Positions 22,612 through 33,170 of a DNA stretch of 64,000 bases are shown piece after piece. Made by a program: the position numbers and the translations under genes. The stretch is from Catonia carolina (taxonomy: Eukaryota > Arthropoda > Insecta > Hemiptera > Achilidae): assembly GCA_035578175.1 (NCBI GenBank), contig JAQMRL010000001.1, forward strand, positions 237,351,038 through 237,415,037, given 5' to 3'. Numbering within the stretch: the stretch's first letter is position 1; each line of letters starts with the position of its first letter. The notes beneath the pieces are model-generated. The model made no database searches, was not told the DNA's origin, and worked only from the letters and a program-made list of their open reading frames with translations.

Positions 22612-23190
22612 AACCATTAGTGATTTCTAAATCTGCTCTTATAAAGAAAAATCGAATGCCACTATTTTTGTTTCCAAATTCTGACTTTGATTTCTTGACT
22701 TCCGGTTGAAACCGGAACTTCAAACCCAATGATTTCTGTATCTACTCTTTAAGCGGAATCAAATGACACTATTTTTGTTTTTAAACTCCGACTTTAATTT
22801 CTTGACTTCCGGTTGAAACCGGAACTTCAAACCCAGTGATTTCTATATCTACTCTTTAAGAGGAATGAAATGACACTAGTTGTGTTTTCAAACTCTGACT
22901 TTAATTTCTTGACTTCCGGTTGAAACCGGAACTTCAAACCCAATGATTTCTATATCTACTCTTTAAGAGGAATGAAATGACACTATTTTTGTTTTCAAAC
23001 TCCGACTTTGACTTCTTGACTTCTGGTTGAAACCGGAACTTCATACCCAATGATTCCTGTATCTGCTCTTTAAGAGGAATCGAAAGACACTTTTTTATTT
23101 TTGTTAACAAATTCCGACTTTGATTTCTTTACTTCCAGTTTTGAGCAACTTCAGGTCAAAACCGAAACTTCAAACCCCATAACTTTTTTG
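22612..23190 (+). repeat. Tandem satellite, about 107-bp unit, five copies
   Basis: The anchor TTCTTGAC recurs at 22692, 22799, 22906 and 23013 (exactly 107 bp apart), with a diverged fifth at 23125 (112 bp). Each unit contains the near-palindrome TTCCGGTTGAAACCGGAA, then CTTCAAACCCARTGATTTCT and CTCTTTAAGMGGAAT. Outer units are most diverged. After the array comes a (GGAC)n-like run (GTGACGGACGGACGGG, about 23237), then sequence that looks like part of a longer dispersed repeat. Confidence 0.9.
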
Positions 23191-24668
23191 TAGATTACGA
23201 ATCCGAAACCGTTTGTTGCTATCTATTTCCTGGATGTGACGGACGGACGGGAATAGGAAAATGGTAGATGATAATTTAAAAAATTGACCTCCTATAAACT
23301 TTGTGTAAAATAGCAATATAATACATTGTTTCTCGAACAGGGCCAATTTTAGACTACGTGAGGTTACTTTAGACGTTTCTGGAAGTTCTTTTTGCAGCCC
23401 ACATTTTCAGCATTCGCTCACTAATAGCTTTTCTTCTTTCTTCTGTCCACCCGGTATATTTTTGTTAAACATGGAACTCTATTAATTCCATAATTAGTTG
23501 TCTGATAGATATGGTAAAGTTTATTTTAATTTTAGACTCTGTTCCACCATTCAAAAATGTGTCCCGGTTGAAAAATATACTAAATAAACAAATTAAATAT
23601 AAATAAGTATTATGTAGGTGAATAATAACTTTGGTAAGCAAACAAAATATAAAATGAAAGAACCGAAAAGATTTATCTGTTAGGTAATCCAACGCAGATT
23701 GGTAATCTTGCAGTCCTTTTACGAGAGAGCAACTGAACACAATGCAATTCCACAGTGGATCTCATCAAAGTGAGAGAAGGCCAGGCATACGTGTTGTTTT
23801 TCTGCGAATGTGTTTGTGCGTGCAATAAAGTGAGAGTTAGGTGGGTGTGTGCATTTGTATAGGCTACTATTTGTTCGTAGTAAATCCACCTCACCCTCTT
23901 GTAGAATTGAGGATGGTCATTTAGGTGCCGATATTACTACTACTAGTATTGGACACAACCTATGTCCATCAAACGATAAACCTACCCTTATTGGCTTACA
24001 ATTCCTACAATAGTAATAATAGTTTCACCCTCTTTTCAGTTCAGAGTACTTTCGTAAATATTTCCCAGACTCCAAAAAAAAGTTATACAATACATATTAT
24101 TGGAAAAACGGAATTACTTTAAATGATCATTCCAATTTCAACTAAAACTCTGTCGTAAGCAGAAAAACCAATATTCCTCTAGAGGCCTACGTATATAACC
24201 ATCAGAGTAAATGATTATTTTTATACTACATGTATAAAAAAATACGAGATTATCTATAGCCAAATATTTTACGAATTAAAAAGCGATATATAATAATACT
24301 AATAATAAACGATGGATATGTGTCAAAATATATTGATTTATCATCAAAATGTAATTAAAATATTATTAATAATACATAAAAATGTATCAAGATTACCGTT
24401 ATCAATGATATTCCACAATACAGTAATTACACTTTCCATTTCATACTAAATAAAAAATATAAATTTTTATATTAATATTGTATTTATATTTATAAAAAAA
24501 CAATATCGGTTACGTATATCTAATGTTTAATCCATCATCCAACAATCGGATTACGGTAGACCATTTTAATTTCAACGGACAGTAGACCTACAATTATCGA
24601 ATATTAGATTAATGACATGTTCACGAACTGCATTGCAAATTTTCGATTCAAATTTTTTTTTTAAATTA
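23191..24668. other. No gene recognised; possible transposon end at about 23448
   Basis: Mostly AT-rich. CCACCCGGTATATTTTTG at about 23447-23464 resembles the terminus of the 15.1-kb transposon, but no partner end was found. Overlapping 65-90 codon frames at 23465-24122 show no recognisable domain. Confidence 0.4.
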
Positions 24669-24789
24669 AAAAATATGGTGGTGTAAACACTTACACGGCT
24701 TTTTCTTGCCGATGTAAAAAATGGAAAATATATTCTAAGTTTTATCATCAATGAATGACGCAAAATAAAAATCAGCTTCCGTAGAATTT
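24669..24789 (-). mobile_element. Element H 3' end, tandem with next copy
   Basis: About 120 bp of element H 3' end: hairpin form GTGTAAACACTTACAC, diverged subterminal repeat CTTTTTCTTGCC, then AATGACGCAAAATAAAAATC. It stops abruptly where a second complete 3' terminus begins at 24790 in the same orientation. Confidence 0.75.
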
Positions 24790-25664
24790 AAAAATCTGAT
24801 ATGAAACACTCAAACGACTTTTTCTTGCCAACGCAAATAATGAACAATGTAACCTAACATTAGTACCTAATCAAACATTAGAAATGAAAAAAAAACAAAC
24901 CTCAAAAAATATAACCTAATTTTAATCATGAGTGAATGATGCAGAATGAAAACCAACTTAGTTTGGCTTAATAATACGGAAAATCACTCTTTGACGCTAA
25001 ACTAGGCTCGTACATAAAAAATGCTTAATATAAAAGTTGTACATCTTTTAATTTTTTATAGGCCTACATTATATTAAACATTCCAAATCTTTTTACAGAT
25101 TTTCATGAAAGAAAACACAAAAATCACAAATTACCGTAAAGTAAGCGTTATACAAAAAACGTTTGACATGTTGTAGATTTTTAAATTGTCTACAACTTTT
25201 ATTTAATACATTTTTGCGCTAAAATGCATTAAGGCCGCAATTTAAAAAAAAACAATTTTTTTCTTCGACAGAACAACCTCCCCAAGAGTTTCAGAAGACG
25301 TGACGGCTACCCTATCTTGTATGGCACAAAAAATGTAGTCGAGGCGATTTTTAAAAAATCGTAGGAGCCGTTTTTAAGAAAATTGCAAAAAAGTGAAAAA
25401 TGACACGAATAAACTACTACTTCCGGTTGACCGATTTTGATGAAAATCTTCGTGTCGGGTCCTCTAGTGGTATCAAACATAAGATTTAAGTTCCAACTTC
25501 GTACAATGTTTCGTTCTTGAGATATTTTGTTCAAACACATACACACACACACACACCAATCACTAAAAACATGTTTTCTGAGTTAAGGGGGCCTGAAAAC
25601 TTGTATTTCCGTTAAAAACTCCATTTCGAAAAATCGACATGAAAACAATACTACTTTCCTTCCA
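24790..25664 (-). mobile_element. Element H copy (Helentron-like), 5' tip missing
   Basis: 3' end AAAATCTGATATGAAACACTC with subterminal repeat ACTTTTTCTTGCC at 24818-24830. Both internal modules, the TTGACCGATTTTGAT block and a CA microsatellite (25537-25556) are present. Homology ends at AACAATACTACTTTCCTTCC (25664), just before the 5' hairpin and subterminal repeat. With the fragment before it, it makes a head-to-tail pair. Confidence 0.85.
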
Positions 25665-26009
25665 TTATCATCATCCGTCTTCAAAATCATCTTTGTTCAA
25701 TTACTGTAAAAATTTTAATAGAATGAAAGAAAACGGTTGACAAAAATTTTTTTTTCAGATATTGTACAATCGACCTAAGGTGTCGAATAAGTGGTTCAAA
25801 GAAGCCAGAAAGGATATTGAGAAAATTGAACCGAACGAACAAGTTTCAGACTACTGATTTCATGAGTTTTCATGAAAAACAAAATCAGAACACATATGGA
25901 CAGACTACGAGAAGAAAATATAGGCGCATGAATTTTCGAGAAATTTCTTAGTTAATTAACGTACAAATAGCCGTGAACGAGAAAAAATTGTAATAGGCCT
26001 AATGATAGT

Positions 26010-26336
26010 GTTGTTTAGGTCACGAGCCCAAAAAGCTGGTTTGAACCTCTAGAGGTTTTACTAAGTAAAACCAGGAGTAAGGTGGTTTACCAGTACCATC
26101 CTCACTGAGTACAAAAGTACCCTAAACTGTTTATTAAGATGCCAGGCCCTCCAAAAAGCAATTATTTTGCACCCTGCAAAAGACACTTTCACTTCATTCA
26201 CCACAGGGTCTGTCTGTATACTGAAATTCATTACTTTCATAGGAGATAACTCTGTTCTTAATCGTTCATATAATTGGCTGATCACGTGATAAGAAACAGA
26301 ACTATTTTTTTTTTGTAGCTCTGGAACTAGCATTAT
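26010..26336 (-). mobile_element. SINE-like repeat, family 3
   Basis: On the minus strand the copy runs from the CAGGGCTAC-type region (here AGTTCCAGAGCTACAAAAAA) through AGACAGACCCTGTGGTGAAT and AGGGTGCAAAAT to CCTCTAGAGGTTCAAACCAGC at 26035-26055. The family has six members here (26.0, 26.9, 36.7, 43.6, 46.9, 47.5 kb). The 3' end CCTAAACAACAAC suggests a CAA-type tail. The 105-codon minus frame inside is not a gene. Confidence 0.8.
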
Positions 26337-26897
26337 TTGTTTAACTAAATTAGCTTCATTAAAAGATGCATAAAACATAAAAGCGATCTACTGTAGTTTT
26401 TACTTCGAATTATTATGATCCGTATTCAAATAAACCATAATTAAATAAACAATTATTTAAACAAATTATACGAGAGCTACTAAACTCCGTGTTTAAGTAC
26501 TGGAATAATTTTAATTAGGTTTATCTGGAACAATAAATAAATATAGTTTGTGTAGTTTCTCTTAAAGTTTACGGTCGCATCAATACCAAATGTAATTAAA
26601 CGCAAGTTTACCATTGGTACAGTGAAATCTTCTTCAATGCCTTAACAATGAATAAAATCAGGACCTTCATTACAATCATCGACCACCATACAGAATATGA
26701 AATAAAAACCAACCCTATTTGTGATTTTGTGTTTATTCGCCTCTTCATTTAGAGGCGGCATTTTATGTGCATGCCGCCCAAAAAAATGTTTAAATATGGT
26801 TATTAAATTTCATGTTTTTTTTTTAAATTTTATAACTACCTCAGGTAGTAGGCCTAATTAAGTATCAATCGGATTTTTATCTTCAATTTAAGCCTAT
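26337..26897. other. AT-rich stretch without recognised feature
   Basis: No gene or repeat family recognised. TAGGCCTA occurs at 26849. Confidence 0.4.
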
Positions 26898-27285
26898 AAC
26901 GGGCAGGTGGAGTGTTAAATTAATTGCACTCGATCTGTTGGTTCCAGGGCTACAAAAAATAGTTCTGTTTCTTATCACATAGTCAGCCAATTATACGACT
27001 GAACTATTTAAGAACAGAAGAGGTAGAGGGGTAAAATACACTAGTCAGAGTTATATCCTCTGAGAGAAATAAATTTCGCTTTACAGCCAGACCCTGTAGT
27101 GAATGAAATGAAGGTGTCATTTACAGGGTGGAAAGTGGGTGCTTTTCGGAGGGCCTGGCATGCTGATAAGCTAATCTTTCAACTCAGTGAGGAAGGCAAT
27201 GGTAAACCACTTCACTTCTCGTTTTTACTTAGTAATACCTCTAGAGGTTCAAACCAGCCTTTCGGCTGTTGACCTAAACAACAAC
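26898..27285 (+). mobile_element. SINE-like repeat, family 3, near complete
   Basis: Starts at about AACGGGCAGGTGGAGTG. It passes the CTGTTGGTTCCAGGGCTAC head, CTTATCACATAGTCAGCCAA, CAGCCAGACCCTGTAGTGAA, ACAGGGTGGAAAGTGGGTGC and GAAGGCAATGGTAAACCACT, then ends at CCTTTCGGCTG and CTAAACAACAACAA. Its head differs from the tRNA-like head at 46803. Confidence 0.85.
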
Positions 27286-27418
27286 AATATCTTCAATTTG
27301 TAAAGAAGGGTCGCTGGACATTTCTCTACTCATGTCAGTGATATTATATTGTACCATAACTATTTTTACTAAGCCTTAATCACAAAACTGATAGTAAATT
27401 CCGTCTGAATTGAATTTA

Positions 27419-28326
27419 AAAAAAATCTGGTGTGAAACACACACAATTTTCTCTTGCCAATGCAAATTATGAATAATATAGCCTAACATTAGTAATAAAA
27501 CATTAGATTTTAAAAAACTAACCTCAATAAACATAACTTAATTTTAATCATAAGTGAAAGACGCTAAATGAAAATCAACCTCAGTTAGGCTTAAAAATAC
27601 GGAAAATCACTCTTTCACGCTAAGCTAGGCTCTGTAGAGAAAAAATGCTTTAAATAAAAGTTGTAGATCTTTTAATTTCCTATAAATTTGATTTTATTCT
27701 CTTTTGTCGTAAAATGCATACTAAGGGGTGAAATCTTAAAAAATCGATTTTTTACATTATTTCGTGAAAAAAAGAAAGTGCTAATTACCGCTTAACTAAG
27801 CGTTATACAAAAAAAAATGTTTGAAATAAAAGTTGTAGGATTTTAAATTTTCTACAACTTTTATTATATACGTTTTTGCGCTAAAATGCATACTAAGACC
27901 GCAATCTTACAAAAACAACATTTTTACGTGAAAACAGCCTCTCCGAGAATTTCAGGAGACATGACGCCTTACCTTCTCTTGTAAAGCATAAAAAATTTAG
28001 TAAACGAGGCGATAAAAAAAAAAAAATCGTAGGACCCGTTTTTGAGAAAATCGCAAACAAGTGAAAAATTACACGAATAAACCACTACTTCCGGTAGACC
28101 GATTTTGATGAAAATGTTCGTGTCGGGTCCGGTAGTTGTGTCTAAGTTAAGTTTCAAGTTCGTACAATGTTCCGTTCTTGAGATATTATGTTCACACACA
28201 CGCGCGCGCGCACACACACACACACACAGACGAATCGCTAAAAACATGTTTTTTTCGATTTCGAAAAATCGACATGAAAACAATAATTTCCTTCTTATAT
28301 ATTCATATAGGCAAGAGGAAGTAAAA
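27419..28326 (-). mobile_element. Element H copy (Helentron-like), complete
   Basis: 3' end AAATCTGGTGTGAAACAC with subterminal repeat TTTTCTCTTGCC, 5' end GGCAAGAGGAAGTAAAA at 28326. Both modules, the AAAAGTTGTAG/CTACAACTTTT inverted repeat (about 27830-27865) and the CCGATTTTGATGAAAATG block are present. The microsatellite (28193-28229) is CA, then CGCGCGCG, then CA: an alternating purine-pyrimidine tract. Frames of 80-104 codons across it are by-products. Confidence 0.9.
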
Positions 28327-28329
28327 AAA

Positions 28330-29742
28330 AAATACCTAGAAAAGTGATATATGGAATAAAAAACTGGAAAAAGTCACAAAACACTTTATTTAATGGATCC
28401 TCACAGGCTATCAATGATTCTCCAAGAAGCGCAGATGCAATTACTAGTTCTACGTAAAGAGAATAATGCAGAAAAAATTGTAATCTTCAAGGAATTAAAA
28501 AGAATAAATTATTAACCCTCTTAAAAGTAGGAGTACGTGAAGTTATTTGTATCTTTAACTAGGCAGTTATAATAGGCATGTACTTAAAGGACTTAACAAT
28601 TGAATTTGAAAGCAAGTACTTTAACAAATAAGAAAACGAAACAGTTTTTAAAATCACAAGGAAGCTATTATACAGTTTTGTTAAGCTCGGGTGAAAGATT
28701 CCTTAGCAGGAAGAAGTCAAGAGACGAATAGAGAAGGGAGGTTAGGAATAAAGGGAGTAAGTATATAGGAAGTAGAGTACTCCAAGTTTCATGAAGGGAG
28801 TACAGGAGAGGAATCGGAAGGTAGGAGGGGGGAATGAAATTGTGGGTTTGGGGTACAGGGTAAATTGCCTGTGTAATGGGATCTCTCCGTGTGCCCCCTC
28901 AACCTACAATATACTTGACGTTATTTACGGGCCGGTTGTGGTGACAGCCGAATTTTAAGCGAACACACACTCACACATGCACGGTGGAAAACGAGGGGGG
29001 AACTGACAGTGTAGAGGGGTTGAACAACCGGGTGAACTGTGACACACAGAGGTCTCTGTACCATGTAGTGAGTCTAGTTTAGATTGCCTCGTGTAACTGT
29101 TACCGTAAATATAAGACACATACGTATATACACAGTATACTTACCGATATCGTTGCCAGTGCCTTTTACATCACACACACACACACATACAAATGTGTAA
29201 TATTCACGTATTTCCATTACCGACAAACCTTTTAGTAATGATACCGAACAAATCTAATTGTGTCACTTAATAGTCCTATTAATACGTTACGTTCTCCGTG
29301 TTAAAGTTCAATTTACCACATCACTATAACCGACAGACTTAGCACTAATTTACAGTCGATCTTCACCCTCTCCTTTCACACTAAATACACAGCTGTGACG
29401 TCACAAATTAAACACAGGACGGTGGTTAATCACCCAACATCCTAAATGGTACAATCAACATCAAACCAATCTACTTATCATTATTATTACTAAGCTCCTA
29501 AGTACCAGTAAATTAATGTTATTATCTAGTTAGTTACTTACCTGCCTACCATGCATATTCAACACATAGTATACTAACATCCACATCTCTATTTCCTCCC
29601 CTTCAAATATTAGTCAATATATTATTACAATAAATATAAACCACAGCTTTACCATAATAAACAAATATCTAATTAATTTTGGTAGTATATTATAAAAAAT
29701 AAAATAATAATAAACTATAGGCGTAATTTCCAAGAAATACAA
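28330..29742. other. Mostly single-copy-looking sequence with GC-richer island
   Basis: From about 28690 to 29100 the sequence is purine-rich and GC-richer than its surroundings and matches no repeat family here. It could hold a promoter or untranslated exon of a host gene, but no frame or TATA/initiator set supports a call. A CA-run lies at 29172-29187. Confidence 0.4.
29396..29403. promoter_or_regulatory. Perfect CRE-type palindrome TGACGTCA
   Basis: TGACGTCA is the consensus CREB/ATF site. Here it sits in the longer 12-bp palindrome TGTGACGTCACA, inside non-repetitive sequence. An 8-bp match alone is weak evidence of function. Confidence 0.35.
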
Positions 29743-29795
29743 TTTTTACTTTCTCTTGCCAATATGAATATATATGAAGGAAAGTATTGTTTTCA

Positions 29796-29876
29796 ATATC
29801 GTGTTTGTGTAGAAGTACAGGATGGTTTGTGAGTTCGGAACAGGCTTATGCCTAATCCTTGATAGTAAGAAGAAGA
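29796..29876 (+). mobile_element. 5'-truncated LINE tail (family B) with 15-bp target duplication
   Basis: An 81-bp insert in element H is flanked by AAAGTATTGTTTTCA at 29781-29795 and 29877-29891. It matches the tail after the LINE family B frame at about 41620-41690 (GTTTGTGAGTT...AACAGGCTTATG...TAATCC.TGATAG) and ends AAGAAGAAGA. Long target duplication, extreme 5' truncation and short-repeat tail are marks of target-primed reverse transcription. Confidence 0.9.
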
Positions 29877-30005
29877 AAAGTATTGTTTTCATGTCGATTT
29901 TTCGACATCGAGTTTTTACTCGATTATACTATACACGTTTTCAGACCTCCAGAACCCAAAAAACATGTTTTTAGCGATTGGTATGTGTGTTTGTTGTGTG
30001 TATGA

Positions 30006-30007
<2 letters not shown>

Positions 30008-30068
<61 letters not shown>
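30008..30068 (+). repeat. TG dinucleotide microsatellite
   Basis: About 30 near-perfect TG units at the position where every element H copy has its CA/TG tract. It is the longest in the window. Confidence 0.95.
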
Positions 30069-30070
<2 letters not shown>

Positions 30071-30856
30071 CAGAATATCTCAAGAACTGAACATCGTACA
30101 AAGTTGAAACTTAAAACTTAAGTTAGATACTACTAGAGGACCCGATACGAACATTTTCATCAAAATCGGTCAACCGGAAGTAGTAGTTTATTCGTGTCAT
30201 TTTCACTTTTTTACGATTTTCTCAAAAACGGCTCCTACGATTTTTAAAAAAATCGCCTCATTTACTATGTTTTTTATATACTACAAGATAGGGTAGGAGC
30301 CATGTCTGCTGAAATTCTTGGGGAGACTGTCCTCTCGCAGAAAAATGGTTTTTTAAGATTACGGAATTTAATATACATTTTAGCGCAAAAATGTAGGCCT
30401 ATATAATCAAAGTTGTAGATAATTTTGAAATCTACAACTTTTATTTACACATTTTTTTGGTATAACGCTTAGTTTGGCGGTAATTAATGATTTTCTGTTT
30501 TTCTTTCATGAAAATCAGTAAAAAAAATTGATTTTTTAAGCTTTAGGCCGTAGTATTCATTTTACGACATAAAAGCATATAATCAAATTTATAGTAAATT
30601 AAAAGATCTACAACGTTTAGTAAGCGCATTTTTCTCTACAGAGCATAGTTTAGCATGAAAGAGTGATTTTCCGTTGTTATTAAGCCAAACTAAGGTTGGT
30701 TTTCATTTTGCGTCTCACTCGTGATAACAATTAGGTTACATTTTTTGAGGTTAGTTTTTTGTTTAATTTAATGTTTCATTACTATTAAGTTAGGTATATT
30801 GTTAACTGTTTGCATTGGCAAGAGAAAGTCGTGTGAGTGTTTCACACCAGATTTTT

Positions 30857-31215
30857 AATAAATATTTACTGGTTAAGATATTACTTAGCAAGCCATTCCA
30901 ACACTGAAATCCTGGAAAGGTTCCAATTGAAATTACTTGGGACAATTACAGAATTAGAAAATACCTTGGTACATAACGAACAACATAGGCCTATTACACA
31001 GATATCTACAATTTCTACAGTCCAACAAGAAATCAACGCTTACAGTATAAAATACCAGAGAAGACTCGAATCATTTCACCATCTCACTCCTAGAAAATTC
31101 AAACAACACTGGCCGATTGAAACGGAGATATCCAAAAAGACAAAACACAAAATAAATTCATGAAGTTCCCCCATTGTGGGGTTTTCTTCGATCATGACAT
31201 ATGACTAATAAAACT
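30857..31215 (+). pseudogene. Jockey-like LINE C-terminus with poly(A) signal
   Basis: Directly after the element H 3' end, one open frame runs to TGA at 31161-31163. It reads EILERFQLKLLGTITEL, then STVQQEINAYSIKYQRRLES and FHHLTP. This follows the Jockey C-terminal pattern (xxERFQxKxLRxIxxAPxxVxNxxIxxDxxIxTVxxEIxxxxxxYxxRLExHxN). Residues of the APWYV motif are replaced, so it is diverged. AATAAA lies at 31207-31212, about 45 bp after the stop. The initiating Met of the frame belongs to element H and is not a start. Confidence 0.7.
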
Positions 31216-31534
31216 CATTTATTCATTATTCTGCTTAAGAATATATTGTAGATTTTGCTGTAAAATATAAAATATATATTACAAACCATATTCATAAACA
31301 TAAATTGTTGCACAATAACGTCAAACGTCTAATAAGCGCCACCGTTCTTCAAGCCGTACATTGGTCGTTAAATATTGTAAAGCTAACTTGAAGATGTTAA
31401 CATAATAACAAGGGTGTATTTTCGAATCAAAAGTAAAATGTTTTCTGTTGTGGAACAGAAATTAATTCCCAAAAAAATTTGTAAAACAATTTTTCCAAGT
31501 ATTTTAAGTCGCATCAACATTTTGATCTTAAATG
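31216..31534. other. AT-rich stretch without recognised feature
   Basis: No gene or repeat family recognised. Confidence 0.4.
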
Positions 31535-31642
31535 ACTTCTGATTTTCATTTACCGTTAATCACCATGATTAAAATTAGATTGTTTTTTCATTATTTACAT
31601 TGACAAGAGAAAATCGTGTGACTATTTCACACCAGATTTTTT
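31535..31642 (+). mobile_element. Element H, isolated 3' end
   Basis: Only the last 108 bp of the family are present: ACCATGATTAAAATTAGATT, the subterminal repeat GACAAGAGAAAATCGTGTGA, and TATTTCACACCAGATTTTTT. Nothing of the modules lies upstream. Confidence 0.85.
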
Positions 31643-32590
31643 AACTTTGATAGTTTCTATAACATACTTATTTATAAATAGATAAATAAATTCATTGTAA
31701 CTAAGGAAAAATTAAATTAAGATTTAAATTTACTAGATAATCATGATTAACACGTATGTAAAAAATCAGATTGGTGGAAGGGTACGAAAAAGTGTAGCTA
31801 CTAAAATCGATGACGTGATTTATGAACATTGGTAACCGATAGATGGGGAGGATGTTGACATGTAGGAAAAAACAGCCATTTGTATTTCTTCTTTATTCTA
31901 TATTTTGAACGTTAGATATTCGACAAAACCAGGAGTTTATTGAATGAATTGTACGTAGCTTATGCCTCTTGTTTTCCTATTATTATGCCTGTGATTTAAA
32001 ATAGGTCACATGGGTGACCTATTATCGTTTAAGCCTTCTGTTTCACTATTTTTTTGTATTGACAGGCTTAAAGTAAACTAATTTTTTCAAGTTAACCATG
32101 CGCTTGAAGCTGACTGTATCTCATCAAGAAATGATGAGGTTAGGGAAGTGTATCATAAATTTTACAACTAACCATTCAAAATATATGAAAGTGTAAAAGA
32201 AATATTTATTTTATTTCAATTACAAAAGAAATTAATCATAAAAATCCCTCGCAAGATGAATGGAATAAAGAAGAAAAGAATAGAATTGAAAAGTTGAGAA
32301 TGTAGGATCCAGAATTGTTTATAAAGTTGCTCTACAGTTACGACAAAAGAAGTCATAGCTCATAAACCTTGTTATTTTTAAGAAATAACAAGTTTAACAA
32401 TGATCTAAAATTATAATTATCGTTATTGTGGCCTCTTAACCAAAACTAATGCATATTAAATATTAATTTTAAGTGCTCCCACCATAAATTTAAAATACAT
32501 AATTTAGACACAGTAAACTAAAATTGTAATTTCTGGCGTTTAAAATATTTGTTTTTTATAGTTAAAAATATTTGTTTTTAAAACAAACAA
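31643..32590. other. AT-rich stretch without recognised feature
   Basis: No gene or repeat family recognised. Confidence 0.4.
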
Positions 32591-32594
32591 ATAA

Positions 32595-33170
32595 CGTTCC
32601 CTTACCTCAGACGTGTGAAATTCGATATTTAGAGGTTATCTTGGACAAAAGACTTACGAGGGAGTAACACCAAAAAAAACGAAAAAACTTCTAATAAATA
32701 TTAAATTACAACTGTACCGATTTCTCAGTAGAACCTCTCCTGTACCAATTTCTTCAAAATTACTACTGTAGAAATCATTATTCAAACCAAGTTGGACTTA
32801 CGGAGTCCAGTTATTTGGCTCAGCAAAATCCTGTAATCTTAATCATCTACAGACGTTCCAATCAAAATTTTAACCTTTAATATCAAGAGCTCCATACTAT
32901 GTAAACAGTGGCACTCTACACTCCGATTTAGGAACTTCCTACTGTTGAAGTACAACAGTAAGAAGTTCAACTACTGTTGAAGTTCCTACTGTTGTTGTAC
33001 ACTTCCTACTGTTGAACAGGTAGCACAGTCCTATAATTAAAAATTATTTTCAAAATTACTACTAAATCCGAATCCTCTAATCCAAGAATGTCATCGCTTT
33101 TACCTCCCTGGGAATCCAGCCCGGTACCTAAAAAGAAGATGGAATGCAAATCTTCACTGGGTTATAACTA
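32595..33170 (+). pseudogene. Jockey-like LINE C-terminal fragment with internal repeat expansion
   Basis: Translation in shifting frames gives PQTCEIRYLEVILDKRLT (about 32610-32665), KSLFKPSWTYGVQLFGSAKS (about 32770-32830), NLNHLQTFQSKF, SRAPYYVNSGTLHSDLG, and near the end NPLIQ and LPGNPARYLKRRWNANL (about 33105-33155). These are the successive motifs of the Jockey polyprotein end. Between DLG and the next motif, 32930-33020 is a duplicated TTCCTACTGTTGAAGT-type repeat forming an inverted repeat, which broke the frame. It is the longest Jockey piece in the window. Confidence 0.85.
32932..33018 (+). repeat. Local tandem and inverted repeat of CTACTGTTGAAGT
   Basis: CCTACTGTTG occurs three times within 90 bp. 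ACTTCCTACTGTTG pairs with CAACAGTAAGAAGT to give a near-perfect hairpin at 32934-32967. It lies within the LINE frame and probably arose after insertion. Confidence 0.8.

Larger units (their letters stand above)
29743..30856 (+). mobile_element. Element H copy (Helentron-like), complete, with LINE insert
   Basis: 5' end TTTTTACTTTCTCTTGCC at 29743; 3' end GGCAAGAGAAAGTCGTGTGA, then GTGTTTCACACCAGATTTTT at 30856. The 3' hairpin GTGTGAGTGTTTCACAC is perfect (6-bp stem, 5-nt loop). It contains a (TG) microsatellite (30008-30068), both modules, and an 81-bp LINE tail inserted near the 5' end. It is one of two plus-strand copies that show the presumed native reading direction end to end. Confidence 0.9.

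Noticed and set aside
22612..23190. CRISPR array, because of regularly spaced palindromic repeats.
   Set aside because: The whole 107-bp unit is repeated, including the spacer parts, and the setting is eukaryotic; it is a satellite.
30008..30068. Telomeric or centromeric repeat signal from the long TG tract.
   Set aside because: It is the internal microsatellite of element H, present at the same position in other copies.
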